Origin: Ambrosia x helenae
Lineage: Eukaryota; Streptophyta; Magnoliopsida; Asterales; Asteraceae
Direction: 5' to 3'
DNA length: 64,000 nt
Assembly (NCBI GenBank): GCA_030844895.1
Contig: CM061231.1
Coordinates: forward strand, 91,598,584-91,662,583
Both the position numbers and the translations under genes were made by a program. The notes under the pieces were generated by a model. The model had not been told where the DNA came from. It ran no database searches and saw only the letters and a program-made list of their open reading frames with translations. Below, piece after piece: positions 47,115 to 58,051 of this stretch; positions within the stretch are counted from its first letter, which is position 1; every line of letters begins with the position of its first letter.

Positions 47115-47880
47115 TTAAAATATCGGTTTCTCTACCAGCAAGTAATGAAGTTCATCTGATATATGATCCGGCTAGGGTGTCAATCGTGTCGGGTTGATGG
47201 GTTGGCGGGTTTACGGGTTGCGGGTTGGCAGGTTGATGGGTTGAAATGTGCAACCTGAACCCGACCCATGTTATTATTTGTGTCAAATATTTCAACCTTA
47301 ACCCAACACACATAAAATCCAGGTCAACCCGAAGACGACCCGTTTAACCCATATTTTTTAATGAGTCATACATGTTCATGAGTTATAAGCGGGTTGTTGG
47401 GTTGTAAGCGGGTTACCAATAAAATGTTTAATGGTGAGTATATAAGTGTGACAAATATAAATAATATAATCTGCCAAAAATAACACAATTATAACTAACC
47501 ATGTAAATAGAAATGAAAAAGGAAAAACAAAAATATAATAGATTTTTTTTCTAAATACTTAAATAAGTTAACGAGTCAACCCATTTTATATATGCGTCAA
47601 CCCAAACCTGACCCGTTTTTTAAACGGGTCGTGTTACTTGACCCAAATCTGGTTTTTTTCAGGTCGGTTTTCGGGTCGTGTCAATAATTGCTGCCCCTAG
47701 ATCCGGCACCCACTATCCAAAGGTGGTGCTTCACCTCCTGCTCTAAGGGCGAATATGTCTTGGTGTTCCATGTGCCCTACCTGAATAACCTGATGGAAAA
47801 ATTGGTGTTAAAAACAGTTTTAAGGCTACAACAGCTAACTATTTACGAAACATAAGTGTTAATTATTTTGGTGCTTAGAG
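47115..47880 (+). pseudogene. Possible coding exon split by the hAT MITE
   Basis: If one copy of GATCCGGC and the MITE are removed, an open frame of about 57 codons continues through the site (upstream part ends SNEVHLIYD, downstream part begins TIQRWCFTSC and ends near 47866). Composition looks coding, but I do not recognise the family, there is no good start, and a TGA lies just before it. A splice acceptor-like CTCTACCAG precedes SNEV. Gene fragment or chance remains open. Confidence 0.25.
47173..47699. mobile_element. hAT-type MITE with 8-bp target duplication GATCCGGC
   Basis: Left end TAGGGTGTCAATCGTGTC, right end GTCAATAATTGCTGCCCCTA. GATCCGGC precedes (47165-47172) and follows (47700-47707) the element. 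The interior is rich in GGGTTG/CAACCC motifs. 527 bp, non-coding. Confidence 0.8.
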
Positions 47881-48635
47881 GTATCCTAACAGGATCATAT
47901 AGTGTTAATTTTGAATGACTTAGATCTGTGTAGTGTTTAATCTCATTTAGCACCTTTTATAGACAACATTTAATGTTGTATTATTGTGAGTTTCAGTGTC
48001 TCTTTCATGATGATTTTAAGGGATTCTGGAGTAAAGATTGGTTTTGGTAAGTAAACGCCATTGAAATTTAGCACATTTAGATACTCTACAAGGTACATAG
48101 CTTCGATACTAGGGTAGAGGCCCGTATTGACACACGATACATCCAGAAGCCAAATGCAAAAAATTCTATAAAGATTGTAGTATACAAGTTTTATTTATTG
48201 AAAATTACATAATACAATTACTATGGATTTTTATTGCAAGCAAAATATCACAAAAATGTTTAATGTTACCCAATAATACAAGACCGACCCTGAGCATGGG
48301 CCAGTGGAGAACAATACCCATTTGAAGCATTAAGTAAGTCGTACAAATATTGGAGAACAATACATATTTGAAGCAAAAAACAAAAGAAATAATGATAATA
48401 AAGTCACACTAACATAATTGTTTGTACATATTCTAGTTTAAGCTGGGAGCCGTTGGTTTCTTTCGAAGCAGCCTCTCTATTCTCAGGAATCGAGGTAAGA
48501 TCCATCTACATCTCACCCTACCAGTAGTTACGCTATCTATAGGATTTACCGGGTATGGTTGTTGTTGTTGTTATATTCTAGTTATAGTTGTTTCTTAACT
48601 CGTAATTGATCTGTTATAGCTGTTTCTTACGCTAT
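47881..48635. other. No recognisable feature
   Basis: AT-rich flank up to the truncated LTR. It contains a GTT microsatellite-like run near 48558. The start of the LTR at 48636 is a sharp loss of homology with the 3' LTR. Confidence 0.4.
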
Positions 48636-50770
48636 CTTGGAAAGTCAACTGAGATCCACGAATTACCATAATCACAACCATTAACTCGTAATTGATCTGT
48701 GATTGGCATAACAACGTGATTACTGGTCATCTACAAGTCATACACACGTCAATTATCAATCAATTGTTACCATTTTGATCTTAGACGCGTCAAACATTCA
48801 ATACAAGGTCAACGATTGCCAATTCGAACATCCAAGCCACTACCCTATAAATTGAACCTTTCTGGACCTTCACAACTCGCCATACATTCTTTCTAAACCT
48901 CTAATTTCTCATATCAATCTGCTGTTCTTGAAATTTTCTGTTCGAGTTTGACTTCAAAGTTTGACTTGTCATTCGTATTCAATTCAGTATTGTAAGTTTA
49001 TTTTCTGTTATGGGTTTCATTAATCGGCCTATACACAACATTTACCCTATGGTTAACTGGGTTGACGTTGTGTAAATTGCGATTGCAGAATCTAGGGCTC
49101 GTATGCTTAATTTGGGGATAAACATGATTTCGAATACGTTATTTATTTTATCTAAACATAAACCAAACATAACCACTGGTCTGGACCAAGTGGTTGTGTC
49201 TGGTGCCCTCTAACTGAGCCACGCGGGTTCGATCCCGGCTGTGGCAAAACCCTTTTTCTTTCTTTTGTTTTTAATCAAAACAATCAAGATTAATTATATA
49301 TATTACTTATATTTTATAAATTCGTTTTAAAATATTAAAACTCTTTTAATAATTCTACAAAAATTATTTTAAGTTAATCTAATGAAAAAAGTTTAACTTT
49401 AAATTTTTAGTTTTCAACAATTTATTTATTTAATATATTTAATAATTAAATCAAGTTTATTCTATTATATTTATAAAATTCTATTAAAATATCAGAACAA
49501 TTTTATAAATTTCCACAAAAATTATTCTGAGTTTATATAAGAATAAACTTTTCTGAAATGATTTTTATTTCTGAAAAATCATTTATTTAATATTTTTAAT
49601 CAAATTTTGTTAGTTTTAATCATAATTAAATCATAATAAATCCAATTTTTAATATTTTTGCACCAAAATTTTATACAAATTATTTCTGATTATTTGGAAC
49701 AGAAATATAATTTTTAAACTAATAATTCTTTAATTTTAGTATTTTTAAATATTAAAGTTAAATTTTGACAATTTGTAATAAATAGATTTAATATTCTATT
49801 TTAAAGAAAATAATTTTGTAAAAATTATTTTTATACTTTAAACTCATTATTGTGACCATCTTAAATTCAAATTTTATAAAAAGATTTTTGTCTATTTATT
49901 TACTAAATTTCCCTCAATTATCAAACATTTTTATTATTAATCAAACGAGCAATTATCCCCAAATTCGAAGCCCTAGAACTTATACATTTGTAGAGTAGAT
50001 AGACTTAGACATATTTATTACCTTATTATAGGGTAATATTTGACACTTTTGGGCAACACCACTATTCAATTTTCAAGAAGTATAACATTTTGATAAGGTG
50101 AGTTTTACATAGCCCCTTTTCTATTTATCACCGTTTTTGGGGTGAAACATGTTACAACATCATTTATGCAATTCAATCATCAATGTGTCTATGTGTTTTT
50201 CTATGTTGCATTATGTCTTGAACATGACTAGGGTAAGCACAATTCTAGCATAATCATTAACATTGATCAGCCGACGGTATACATTGATAGATCTATTGGA
50301 CTGACAATCCCACCCGGATACGTGCCTCCTACAAAGGTAGCGTGGGTGTTTGTTATTGCAACATAAACGAGTGAACCATGAGCGTATGGGATGTACCACA
50401 ATTCAACAGTCACAAGGGTTGGTTATGCACTCGATTTACTTCTAGTATGTTTTCACATATGGACTAGACTTGCCATGACACATGAATTGCACAACAATTT
50501 TATTCGATTATCAAAACCTATGTAATTCTCACCAACTTTTGTTGACCCAAAATATTTTCAACTTAACATGTTTCAGGTTCTACTTGCTTGAAGATTTGAA
50601 TTAATGCTTGAAGATGTGTGCATAGTTTTATTTTGATGTACGAATTCCTGTAGAACAATTGTATGTAATTTATTTAAATCATATAATGAAATTTATTATT
50701 TACCATGAGCTACTGAACAATCATCAATACGTGACATCCCGATATTTCCACCATCGATTGGGGTGTTACA
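48636..50770 (+). repeat. 5' LTR of the gag-only element, 5'-truncated
   Basis: Matches 54535-56671 almost base for base. It ends GGGGTGTTACA, followed by the primer site. It contains a tRNA-like module (box B GGGTTCGATCCC at 49224-49235, then a T-run near 49253), a strong donor AAG|GTGAGT at 50098 and an acceptor TTTCAG ending at 50576. The missing start (equivalent of 54223-54534) means the U3 promoter region is gone. Confidence 0.85.
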
Positions 50771-50773
50771 GAT

Positions 50774-50786
50774 TGGTATCAGAGCC
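50774..50786 (+). other. Primer-binding site (tRNA-Met) of the gag-only element
   Basis: TGGTATCAGAGCC, three bases after the LTR end, complementary to the initiator tRNA-Met 3' end, as in chromoviruses. Confidence 0.85.
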
Positions 50787-51297
50787 TTGGTTATAGGGAA
50801 TTAGGTTATTAGAAAAATAATCTAGTCTATAACCATAGGATTTAACCAGTATTTGCTTCTTTTACTTGCTATTCTCTATCTCCCTCCTACTTCTTATCCC
50901 TACTTTTATCCTTACAAGAAGGTTGCTCTCCATCACTAGATCTACTCTCAGACTAATAGGACAAAATCCTCAGGTTTAACCTGAACCACCTTGAGATCTC
51001 GTCGAAGTTCTAGATTTTAATAACGAACACATGCAATCTGGAAGGTTGAACACCTGTATTCTGAGTCTTCTGTCTAGGCTGGCATTGCGCATATATCCCA
51101 ATCAGACGAGGGACCCGGATGCCTACCTGGGAATTCTCGGGATGAGTGTTCACTTATAGGCTAAAGCATGTCTTCATATGTTATTAGAATCTAGAATCTT
51201 TGATAAGTCAACGTTTTCGTTTATTCGTTTTAATTAATGAATAAATGATTACATTCCTTATATAACCTCATTCATTTCATTGTGTCTCTTACAGATC

Positions 51298-52257
51298 ATG
51301 CTTCCACGTCGCAACGCTCGTCTTAACAATGGTGACAATCATGATGAAGGGAGTAGCAATCACAACCATAACCATGACACTAACCACAACAACAACAACA
51401 ACAACAACAACAATGGTGTCGATGCCCAACTGGCAGCAATCATTTCTCAACAAATGGCGCAGCAAATCGCAACTCTGGTTCCCAACTTACTAGCTCAAGT
51501 CATCCAGATGAACGGCAACGGGAACGGTAACGGCAATGGTAATGGAAATGGAAACCACAACGGGAATGGGAATGGTCTTCCAGCCTGTACCCTTAAGCAC
51601 TTTAATTCTTGTAATCCTCCAAAGTTCAGTGGAGAAGAAGGAGCTACAGGACTCCTACAATGGTTTAAGGGTATTGAGAATACCTTCATTAACAGTGAGT
51701 GCCCCGACAACTTTAAGGTCTGTTATGCTATGAGTGTTCTTCACAAACGAGCACTCACTTGGTGGAATGAGGAAAAGCGCACTCGCGGAGCTGAAGCTGC
51801 ACTAGCCTTAACTTGGGATCAAGCTAAAGACATTATGAAGGCAAATTTCTGCCCTCGTAATGAAATCAAAAAGTTGGAAGATGAGTTTCATGATCTTGCT
51901 CAAGATAGTGGAGAAAACTTTGCTTACAACACTCGTTTTCACGAACTTAGCCTACTGCTACCCCACAAGGTCACCCCCTTGCCTATTGCAATCGAAAAAT
52001 ACATTGGCGGTTTACCAATGCAGATTCAAGACACGGTGTGGGGAAGGAACCCTGCTACTTTGGAGGAAGCAAAACGTTTGGCTGCCACCCTAACAGATAA
52101 CCATGTGAAGGCGGGAACCCTGATGTAACCTCACGAATTTTCCCATTTATTTTGCATTAAAGTATTTTCCGATCCATGATATAAAGTCTAATTTATTTCT
52201 AAGTATTCTTATCTTTATCCGTGCACTCTATTTTTCTAAGTTCCTTTTATCATTGTA

Positions 52258-52289
<32 letters not shown>

Positions 52290-53744
52290 TTCAATCATGA
52301 CATATGTCCTATCCTAATTCTATTTATAAAATCGTCATTTTATAAGACGGTGTTTTTTATTTTCTAATTCAAACTAATGATTTTTTTTTTATTTCTTAAA
52401 TAAAGCCTTGAGTCAAATAGTCAAAGTCCTGGTCAAAGTCCTAGTCAAAGTCTTAGTCAAAACAGTCAAAGTCCTAGTCAAATAGTCAATTCATCATAAA
52501 ACCTTACTTTATGGTGTTGACCAATTTTAATGACTAATTGAATCCAAAACTAGTATAAAAACCCACCTATGAACCATTACACTTACCACCTCTAAATCGA
52601 TTGTTTCAATCCGATTAAACTTTCCCTCATACTTTTCTTCTATAGTCTATTACTTCTACAATTGAAGCTTTGATTATAAGCTCTTGTAATTGGCAACTTT
52701 GGGGCTACACATATTCTATTTCTCGAGACTTAATACTTTGCTAAGGTGAGTTTACGTAACCATGTTTATGCAATTCTTTATACTTGCAACATTATACTTA
52801 AGCAATTCTACATACATGTGTAGTTGTAAACTTTAATGCCTCATGATTTAGACAACAACAACAGTTAGACTTACGCTTCAACATACATAATCATTAGCTA
52901 TGGCCAAGCCGGCGATACTCAATAATAGATCTATTGGATTGACAATCCCACCTAGATTCGTTGACCATCTTTTATGGGGAGCGCGGGTGATTGTTATCGT
53001 TCCAACATGATATTAAGGTGAACCGTGGATGACGGGATGGACCTAAACTAGTCGGAGGTTTGATTATGTCGATTCAACATTTCATGTTTATTCATGTAGA
53101 CTTAAACTTACGATAGACATATGAATTGCTAAACTTTTATACTTAAACTATTTGCTTGACATGGCTTATGTATTCTCACCAACTTCTAGTTGACCCCCCA
53201 TTTTTCCAAACTCAACAGGAAAAACTGATGCTTGAAGTCTAGAGCTAGCATGAGGAGATATTTGAAGTTTTAAGCTTTGTTTGACTATTTGATGTAGACT
53301 TTAATGTAATTCAATTTTGTAATGAAATAAAGGATTATTTAAACATATGTATTACCATGAGCTACTGAACAATCATCAATACGTGACATCCCGATGTTTC
53401 CCCCATCGGTTGGGGTGTTACACCTGACTCGGAAAGGGGAAAATAAAACTGTTGCAAAGGATACTCCCCAACCCGCCGTTGAAATCAAAACTGAGGCCTC
53501 AACCAACGGAAAGTGCAAGGTCAGGAATTTTGCAATAGACACCATTGTCCCACCCAACAAGAAACGATACAACGGGAACCAACCTAAGTGTGATACCTGC
53601 CAGTATCACCACCCAACCCATGTGCCCTGCCGACAGTGCACCAATTGTCAAAGGTATGGACATCTTGCGGATGCTTGTCGAATTCCTGCTACAAACGCCC
53701 TTGCTGCTCCAAATAACCCCGCTAGAGACCCTCCAGCTACTTAA
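51298..53744 (+). pseudogene. Gag of the gag-only element, interrupted by a solo LTR
   Basis: The ATG at 51298 (MLPRRNARL) follows a splice acceptor-like CTCTTACAG. The N-terminus is Asn-rich (two NNN/NG runs, residues ~20-105). The capsid-type retrotransposon gag domain spans about residues 108-275 (GLLQWFKGIENTF, ALTWWNEE, FHDLAQ). The frame is cut at 52123 by the LTR insertion and resumes at 53428. The rest has Lys-rich sequence and a zinc knuckle CRQCTNCQRYGHLADAC near 53630-53690, then a stop at 53742. Without the LTR and one copy of CCTGA the reading frame is continuous, so gag was intact before insertion. Confidence 0.85.
52124..53422 (+). mobile_element. Solo LTR (1.3 kb) inside gag, target duplication CCTGA
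   Basis: Begins TGTAACCTCACG, ends GGGGTGTTACA, with CCTGA at 52119-52123 and 53423-53427. It has a 28-nt poly(A) tract (52260-52288), AAG|GTGAGT at 52746 and an acceptor CAACAG ending at 53218. It resembles the enclosing element's LTR in the 3' part (the GGATTGACAATCCCACC motif, CTCACCAACTTCTAGTTGAC) but differs in the 5' part, so it is a related family. Confidence 0.92.
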
Positions 53745-54222
53745 CAAGCAAACCCACCATTTGAATGATGTCTACTTTTTAATTCTATGTATTGACACTT
53801 TTTGATTCAAGTAATAAATTCAAGTATTATCATAACATCTGAGTGCATGCTTGTTTGAATGTGAACTAATTGCTATATCTATAATCATACTTGCTTACTT
53901 GTACAACAATTAGTTGACTACCAAACAACCTACTCAACGATTGGTAGAGGTCATCATGTCTTTCCAACAGTCGGGAGAGGCCCTACAACCTGCTCAACGA
54001 CTGGTGGAGACTATCGAACCTGCTCAACAATCGGTAGAGTCATAAAAGGACGCAAAACCCTAATGTAAGGTAAATTGGTAATTACGGTCCGGAACGTAAT
54101 CATGAATTTACAGGTACGTTAAGGTAGTGAGAAATTTTATCAAGGTTTTCGGTAGTCGACCATTTGTAAACCTGGTGTTTTTCTTTTAACTTCGGGATGA
54201 AGTTCCCAAAAGTAGGGGAGAC
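53745..54222 (+). other. 3' untranslated internal region of the gag-only element
   Basis: No pol. It contains three or four diverged copies of a ~28-bp unit (CTGCTCAACGACTGGTGGAG type) at 53925-54045 and ends with the polypurine tract AAGTAGGGGAGAC (54209-54222). Confidence 0.7.
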
Positions 54223-56671
54223 TGTAACATTTCGCGTTTAATAATTGTACGTTACGTATAATTTGGATAAAAAAAACGACAAGTTCTATTATTATTGTTT
54301 GCATTTAATTATTTTTGTGGCATTTTGGGAACCCTAATACTATATTAATTATATATAAATATTTATATATTGTGGAAAAATGTTTTAAAAAAATAGTGCT
54401 TGGGGCGGGACTCGAACCCGCGTCCCAAGCCGGTTCACTATACACACATCAACAAACCAACTGCTCTAGCCAAGATTCTTGTTTTAATCCGGGCACTTTA
54501 TAATTATATCATGATTCAAAATCATCTCAGTTGACTTGGAAAGTCAACTGAGATCCACGACTTACCATAATTACAACCATTAACTCGTAATTGATCTGTG
54601 ATTGGCATAACAACGTGATTACCGGTCATCTACAAGTCATACACATGTCAATTATCAATCAATTGTTACCATTTTGATCTTAGACGCGTCAAACATTCAA
54701 TACAAGGTCAACGATTGCCAATTCGAACATCCAAGCCACTACCCTATAAATTGAACCTTTCTGGACCTTCACAACTCGCCATACATTCTTTCTAAACCTC
54801 TAATTTCTCATATCAATCTGCTGTTCTTGGAATTTTCTGTTCGATTTTGACTTCGAAGTTTGACTTGTCATTCGTATTCAATTCAGTATTGTAAGTTTGT
54901 TTTATGTTATGGGTTTCATTAATCGGCCTATACACAACATTTACCCTATGGTTAACTGGGTTGACGTTGTGTAAATTTCTCGATTGCAGAATCTAGGGCT
55001 CGTATGCTTAATTTGGGGATAAACATGATTTCGAATACGTTATTTATTTTATCTAAACATAAACCAAACATAACCACTGGTCTGGACCAAGTGGTTGTGT
55101 CTGGTGCCCTCTAACTGAGCCACGTGGGTTCGATCCCCGGCTGTGGCAAAACCCTTTTTCTTTATTTTGTTTTTAATCAAAACAATCAAGATTAATTATA
55201 TATATTACTTATATTTTATAAATTCGTTTTAAAATATTAAAACTCTTTTAATAATTCTACAAAAATTATTTTAAGTTAATCTAATGAAAAAGTTTAACTT
55301 ACAATTTTTAGTTTTCAACAATTTATTTATTTAATATATTTAACAATTAAATCAAGTTTATTCTATTATATTTATAAAATTCTATTAAAATATCAAAACA
55401 ATTTTACAAATTTCCACAAAAATTATTCTGAGTTTATATAACAATAAACTTTTCTGAAATGATTTTTATTTCTGAAAAATCATTTATTTAATATTTTTAA
55501 TCAATTTTTGTTAGTTTTAATCATAATTAAATCATAATAAATCCAATTTTTAATACTTTTGCACCAAAATTTTATACAAATTATTTCTGATTATTTGGAA
55601 TAGAAATATAATTTTTAAACTAATAATTCTTTAATTTTAGTATTTTTAAATATTAAAGTTAAATTTTGACAATTTGTAATAAATAGATTTAATATTCTAT
55701 TTTAAAGAAAATAATTTTGTAAAAATTATTTTTATACTTTAAACTCATTATTGTGACCATCTTAAATTCAAATTTTATAAAAAGATTTTTGTCTATTTAT
55801 TTACTAAATTTCCCTCAATTATCAAACATTTTTATTATTAATCAAACGAGCAATTATCCCCAAATTCGAAGCCCTAGAACTTATACATTTGTAGAGTAGA
55901 TAGACTTAGACATATTTATTACCTTATTATAGGGTAATATTTGACACTTTTGGGCAACACCACTATTCAATTTTCAAGAAGTATAACATTTTGCTAAGGT
56001 GAGTTTTACATAGCCCCTTTTCTATTTATCACCGTTTTTGGGGTGAAACATGTTACAACATCATATATGCAATTCAATCATTAATGTGTCTATGTGTTTT
56101 TCTTTGTTGCATTATGTCTTGAACATGACTAGGGTAAGCACAATTCTAGCATAATCATTAACATTGATCAGCCGACGGTATACATTGATAGATCTATTGG
56201 ACTGACAATCCCACCCGGATACGTGCCTCCTACAAAGGTAGTGTGGGTGTTTGTTATCGCAACATAAACGAGTGAACCATGAGCGTATGGGATGTACCAC
56301 AATACAACAGTCACAAGGGTTGATTATGCACTCGATTTACTTCTAGTATGTTTTCACATATGGACTAGACTTGCCATGACACATGAATTGCACAACAATT
56401 TTATTCGATTATCAAAACCTATGTAATTCTCACCAACTTTTGTTGACCCAAAATATTTTCAACTTAACATGTTTCAGGTTCTACTTGCTTGAAGATTTGA
56501 ATTAATGCTTGAAGATTTGTGCATAGTTTTATTTTGATGTTCGAATTCTTGTAGAACAATTGTATGTAATTTATTTAAATCATATAATGAAATTTATTAT
56601 TTACCATGAGCTACTGAACAATCATTAATACGTGACATCCCGATGTTTCCGCCATCGGTTGGGGTGTTACA
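54223..56671 (+). repeat. 3' LTR of the gag-only element, complete (2.45 kb)
   Basis: Begins TGTAACATTTCGCG, ends GGGGTGTTACA. It contains a minus-strand tRNA-like segment (54398-54476), a second plus-strand tRNA-like module with box B at 55126-55138 followed by a T-run, donor AAG|GTGAGT at 55999 and acceptor TTTCAG ending at 56477. It is inserted in the Athila LTR that starts at 56672. Confidence 0.9.
54398..54476 (-). other. tRNA-like sequence inside the LTR
   Basis: On the minus strand box A TGGCTAGAGCAGTTGG and box B GGTTCGAGTCCC are at tRNA spacing. The T arm GCGGG/CCCGC is perfect, CTTGG/CCAAG can pair as an acceptor end, and a T-run follows within 12 nt. It does not fold into a fully canonical tRNA, so it is called tRNA-like (captured tRNA or SINE head), not a tRNA gene. 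Confidence 0.6.
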
Positions 56672-57936
56672 CAAAAAACCGACCAAGACTGACAAGACGG
56701 TTAGCCTCCAGGACAAGCACGGGCGTGCCACTTAGGATGGCACGGGCGTACTCAGTAACAACCGACATCTGCTGTACAAAGGACTCTGCAGCAGTACCCG
56801 TTGTCGAGCATGGGCGTGCCAGAACATTGTTGAGGGCGTGCAAGAGCTGAAATGCCTATAAATAGAGGCCTCCACCCCACATTTTGAAGCATCCCTTTCC
56901 ACTTGCAATCCAACACTTCTCCACGAAGTTTCTGCACCCTGTGAGGTTTAGAGGTGTCCCTTGGAGCTTGGGATCACTGCACAAACACCTTGAGAGAGAA
57001 AGAAACAACCCAAAATCATCCAAAACCCTTAGAAATCTCATTATCACCCTTCAACATGTCTTGTACACAAACCCAACCTTGTGAACTTGTTGTGACAACC
57101 ATGCTAGGCTAGATTTATGTTGGTGTTGTTAGGGTGAGGATGCATACTTGGTATGAATTAATATAGTTTATCTTTTATTTTAAAGTGGTGTTTTGTGTTC
57201 TTAATAATTCTTACTATTCTAACTATGTTTAATGGTCTAATTAACAAATCACTTAGTCTTTGGCCATGTGAGTGTCATGATAAGAAATGGAAGGATTCAT
57301 GAGTGTACCCATGGTGTGTAAAAACCAATGCACTTGTGAACTTAAAACCCATAGGTGGGAAGGATTCATGAGTGTACCCATGGTGTGTAACAACCCATGC
57401 ACTTGTGAACTTAAAACCCATGAGTAGTGATTAGTCCATTTGTGGGTAAAAATACACACACTTTCAGACTTAATCCTCTATTATCAAGATCTCATTTAGC
57501 GTCGGTACGGTCTATATACTTGGTCCTAATGATAAGTTACTCCTTAATCTTACATCTTGGTTTCATGGTCTACGTGAAATCTTGATGTGGGTTATGGATT
57601 AATGAACTCGTGTTGGAATAAAACGGTCTTTGTTTTATTCCATCATTATACTGCCGCACAGTTAATGATAGATGAGTAGTAAAAATCGTGTCCACGGATT
57701 CGATACTCGGTACTTGCACATTCTTATACTATATACGATAGGTCCGCTTGCCTTTTGTGTCGTGTTTAGAATGTTGAGCAACTATCATTGTAAATTATAA
57801 ATTTAAAACTTGTAAGTGTCATTTTGTTTTTCTAACTTGCTGGTCTTTTCATCAAAGCTTTTAGCACTTCCCCTACGACTTTGCCCTTTTTGAAAAGTAG
57901 TCTAGTTTTCTTAAACACTCACACGACATCAAGTTT
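56672..57936 (+). repeat. Athila-type 5' LTR (left part missing)
   Basis: Runs from the end of the gag-only element to a primer site at 57937. It has a good TATA box TATAAATAG at 56857-56865 and several GGGCGTGCC motifs upstream of it (56716-56840). A 66-70 bp tandem duplication (GGATTCATGAGTGTACCCAT) occurs at 57289-57424. The start of the LTR is not in view because the gag-only element lies there. Confidence 0.65.
57289..57424. repeat. Tandem duplication of ~70 bp in the Athila LTR
   Basis: Two near-identical copies, each with ATGAGTGTACCCATGGTGTG and CACTTGTGAACTTAAAACCC. Confidence 0.9.
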
Positions 57937-57955
57937 TTGACGTCGTTGTCGGGGA
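57937..57955 (+). other. Athila-type primer-binding site (tRNA-Asp-like, degenerate)
   Basis: TTGACGTCGTTGTCGGGGA resembles the Athila primer site TGGCGCCGTTGCCGGGGA with several C-to-T or G-to-A changes, a pattern expected from methylation-driven decay. It precedes the gag by about 100 nt. Confidence 0.65.
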
Positions 57956-58051
57956 CACGACTGTTTTAGAGAAAGGTTTTCTTAAAATTACTCATTTTTT
58001 TACTTAGTGTTTTTATTAAAAAATTTCATTTTAAAGGTTTTTAGATAGTGT

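Larger units (their letters stand above)
48636..56671 (+). mobile_element. Gag-only LTR retrotransposon (TR-GAG-like), non-autonomous
   Basis: Long, highly similar LTRs (48636-50770 truncated at its 5' end; 54223-56671 complete) enclose a primer site, one gag gene and a polypurine tract but no protease, RT or integrase. Such terminal-repeat gag elements depend on an autonomous relative for pol. The CCHC spacing of its gag and its polypurine tract match those of the decayed gypsy element at 2690, so that family is a candidate partner. A solo LTR sits inside the gag. The 5' LTR lacks its first ~310 bp, so the left target duplication is lost. Confidence 0.8.

Noticed and set aside
54315..54503. 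62-codon ORF and a functional tRNA gene at the same place
   Set aside because: The ORF reads across the tRNA-like segment. The tRNA fold is incomplete, so only a tRNA-like call is made.
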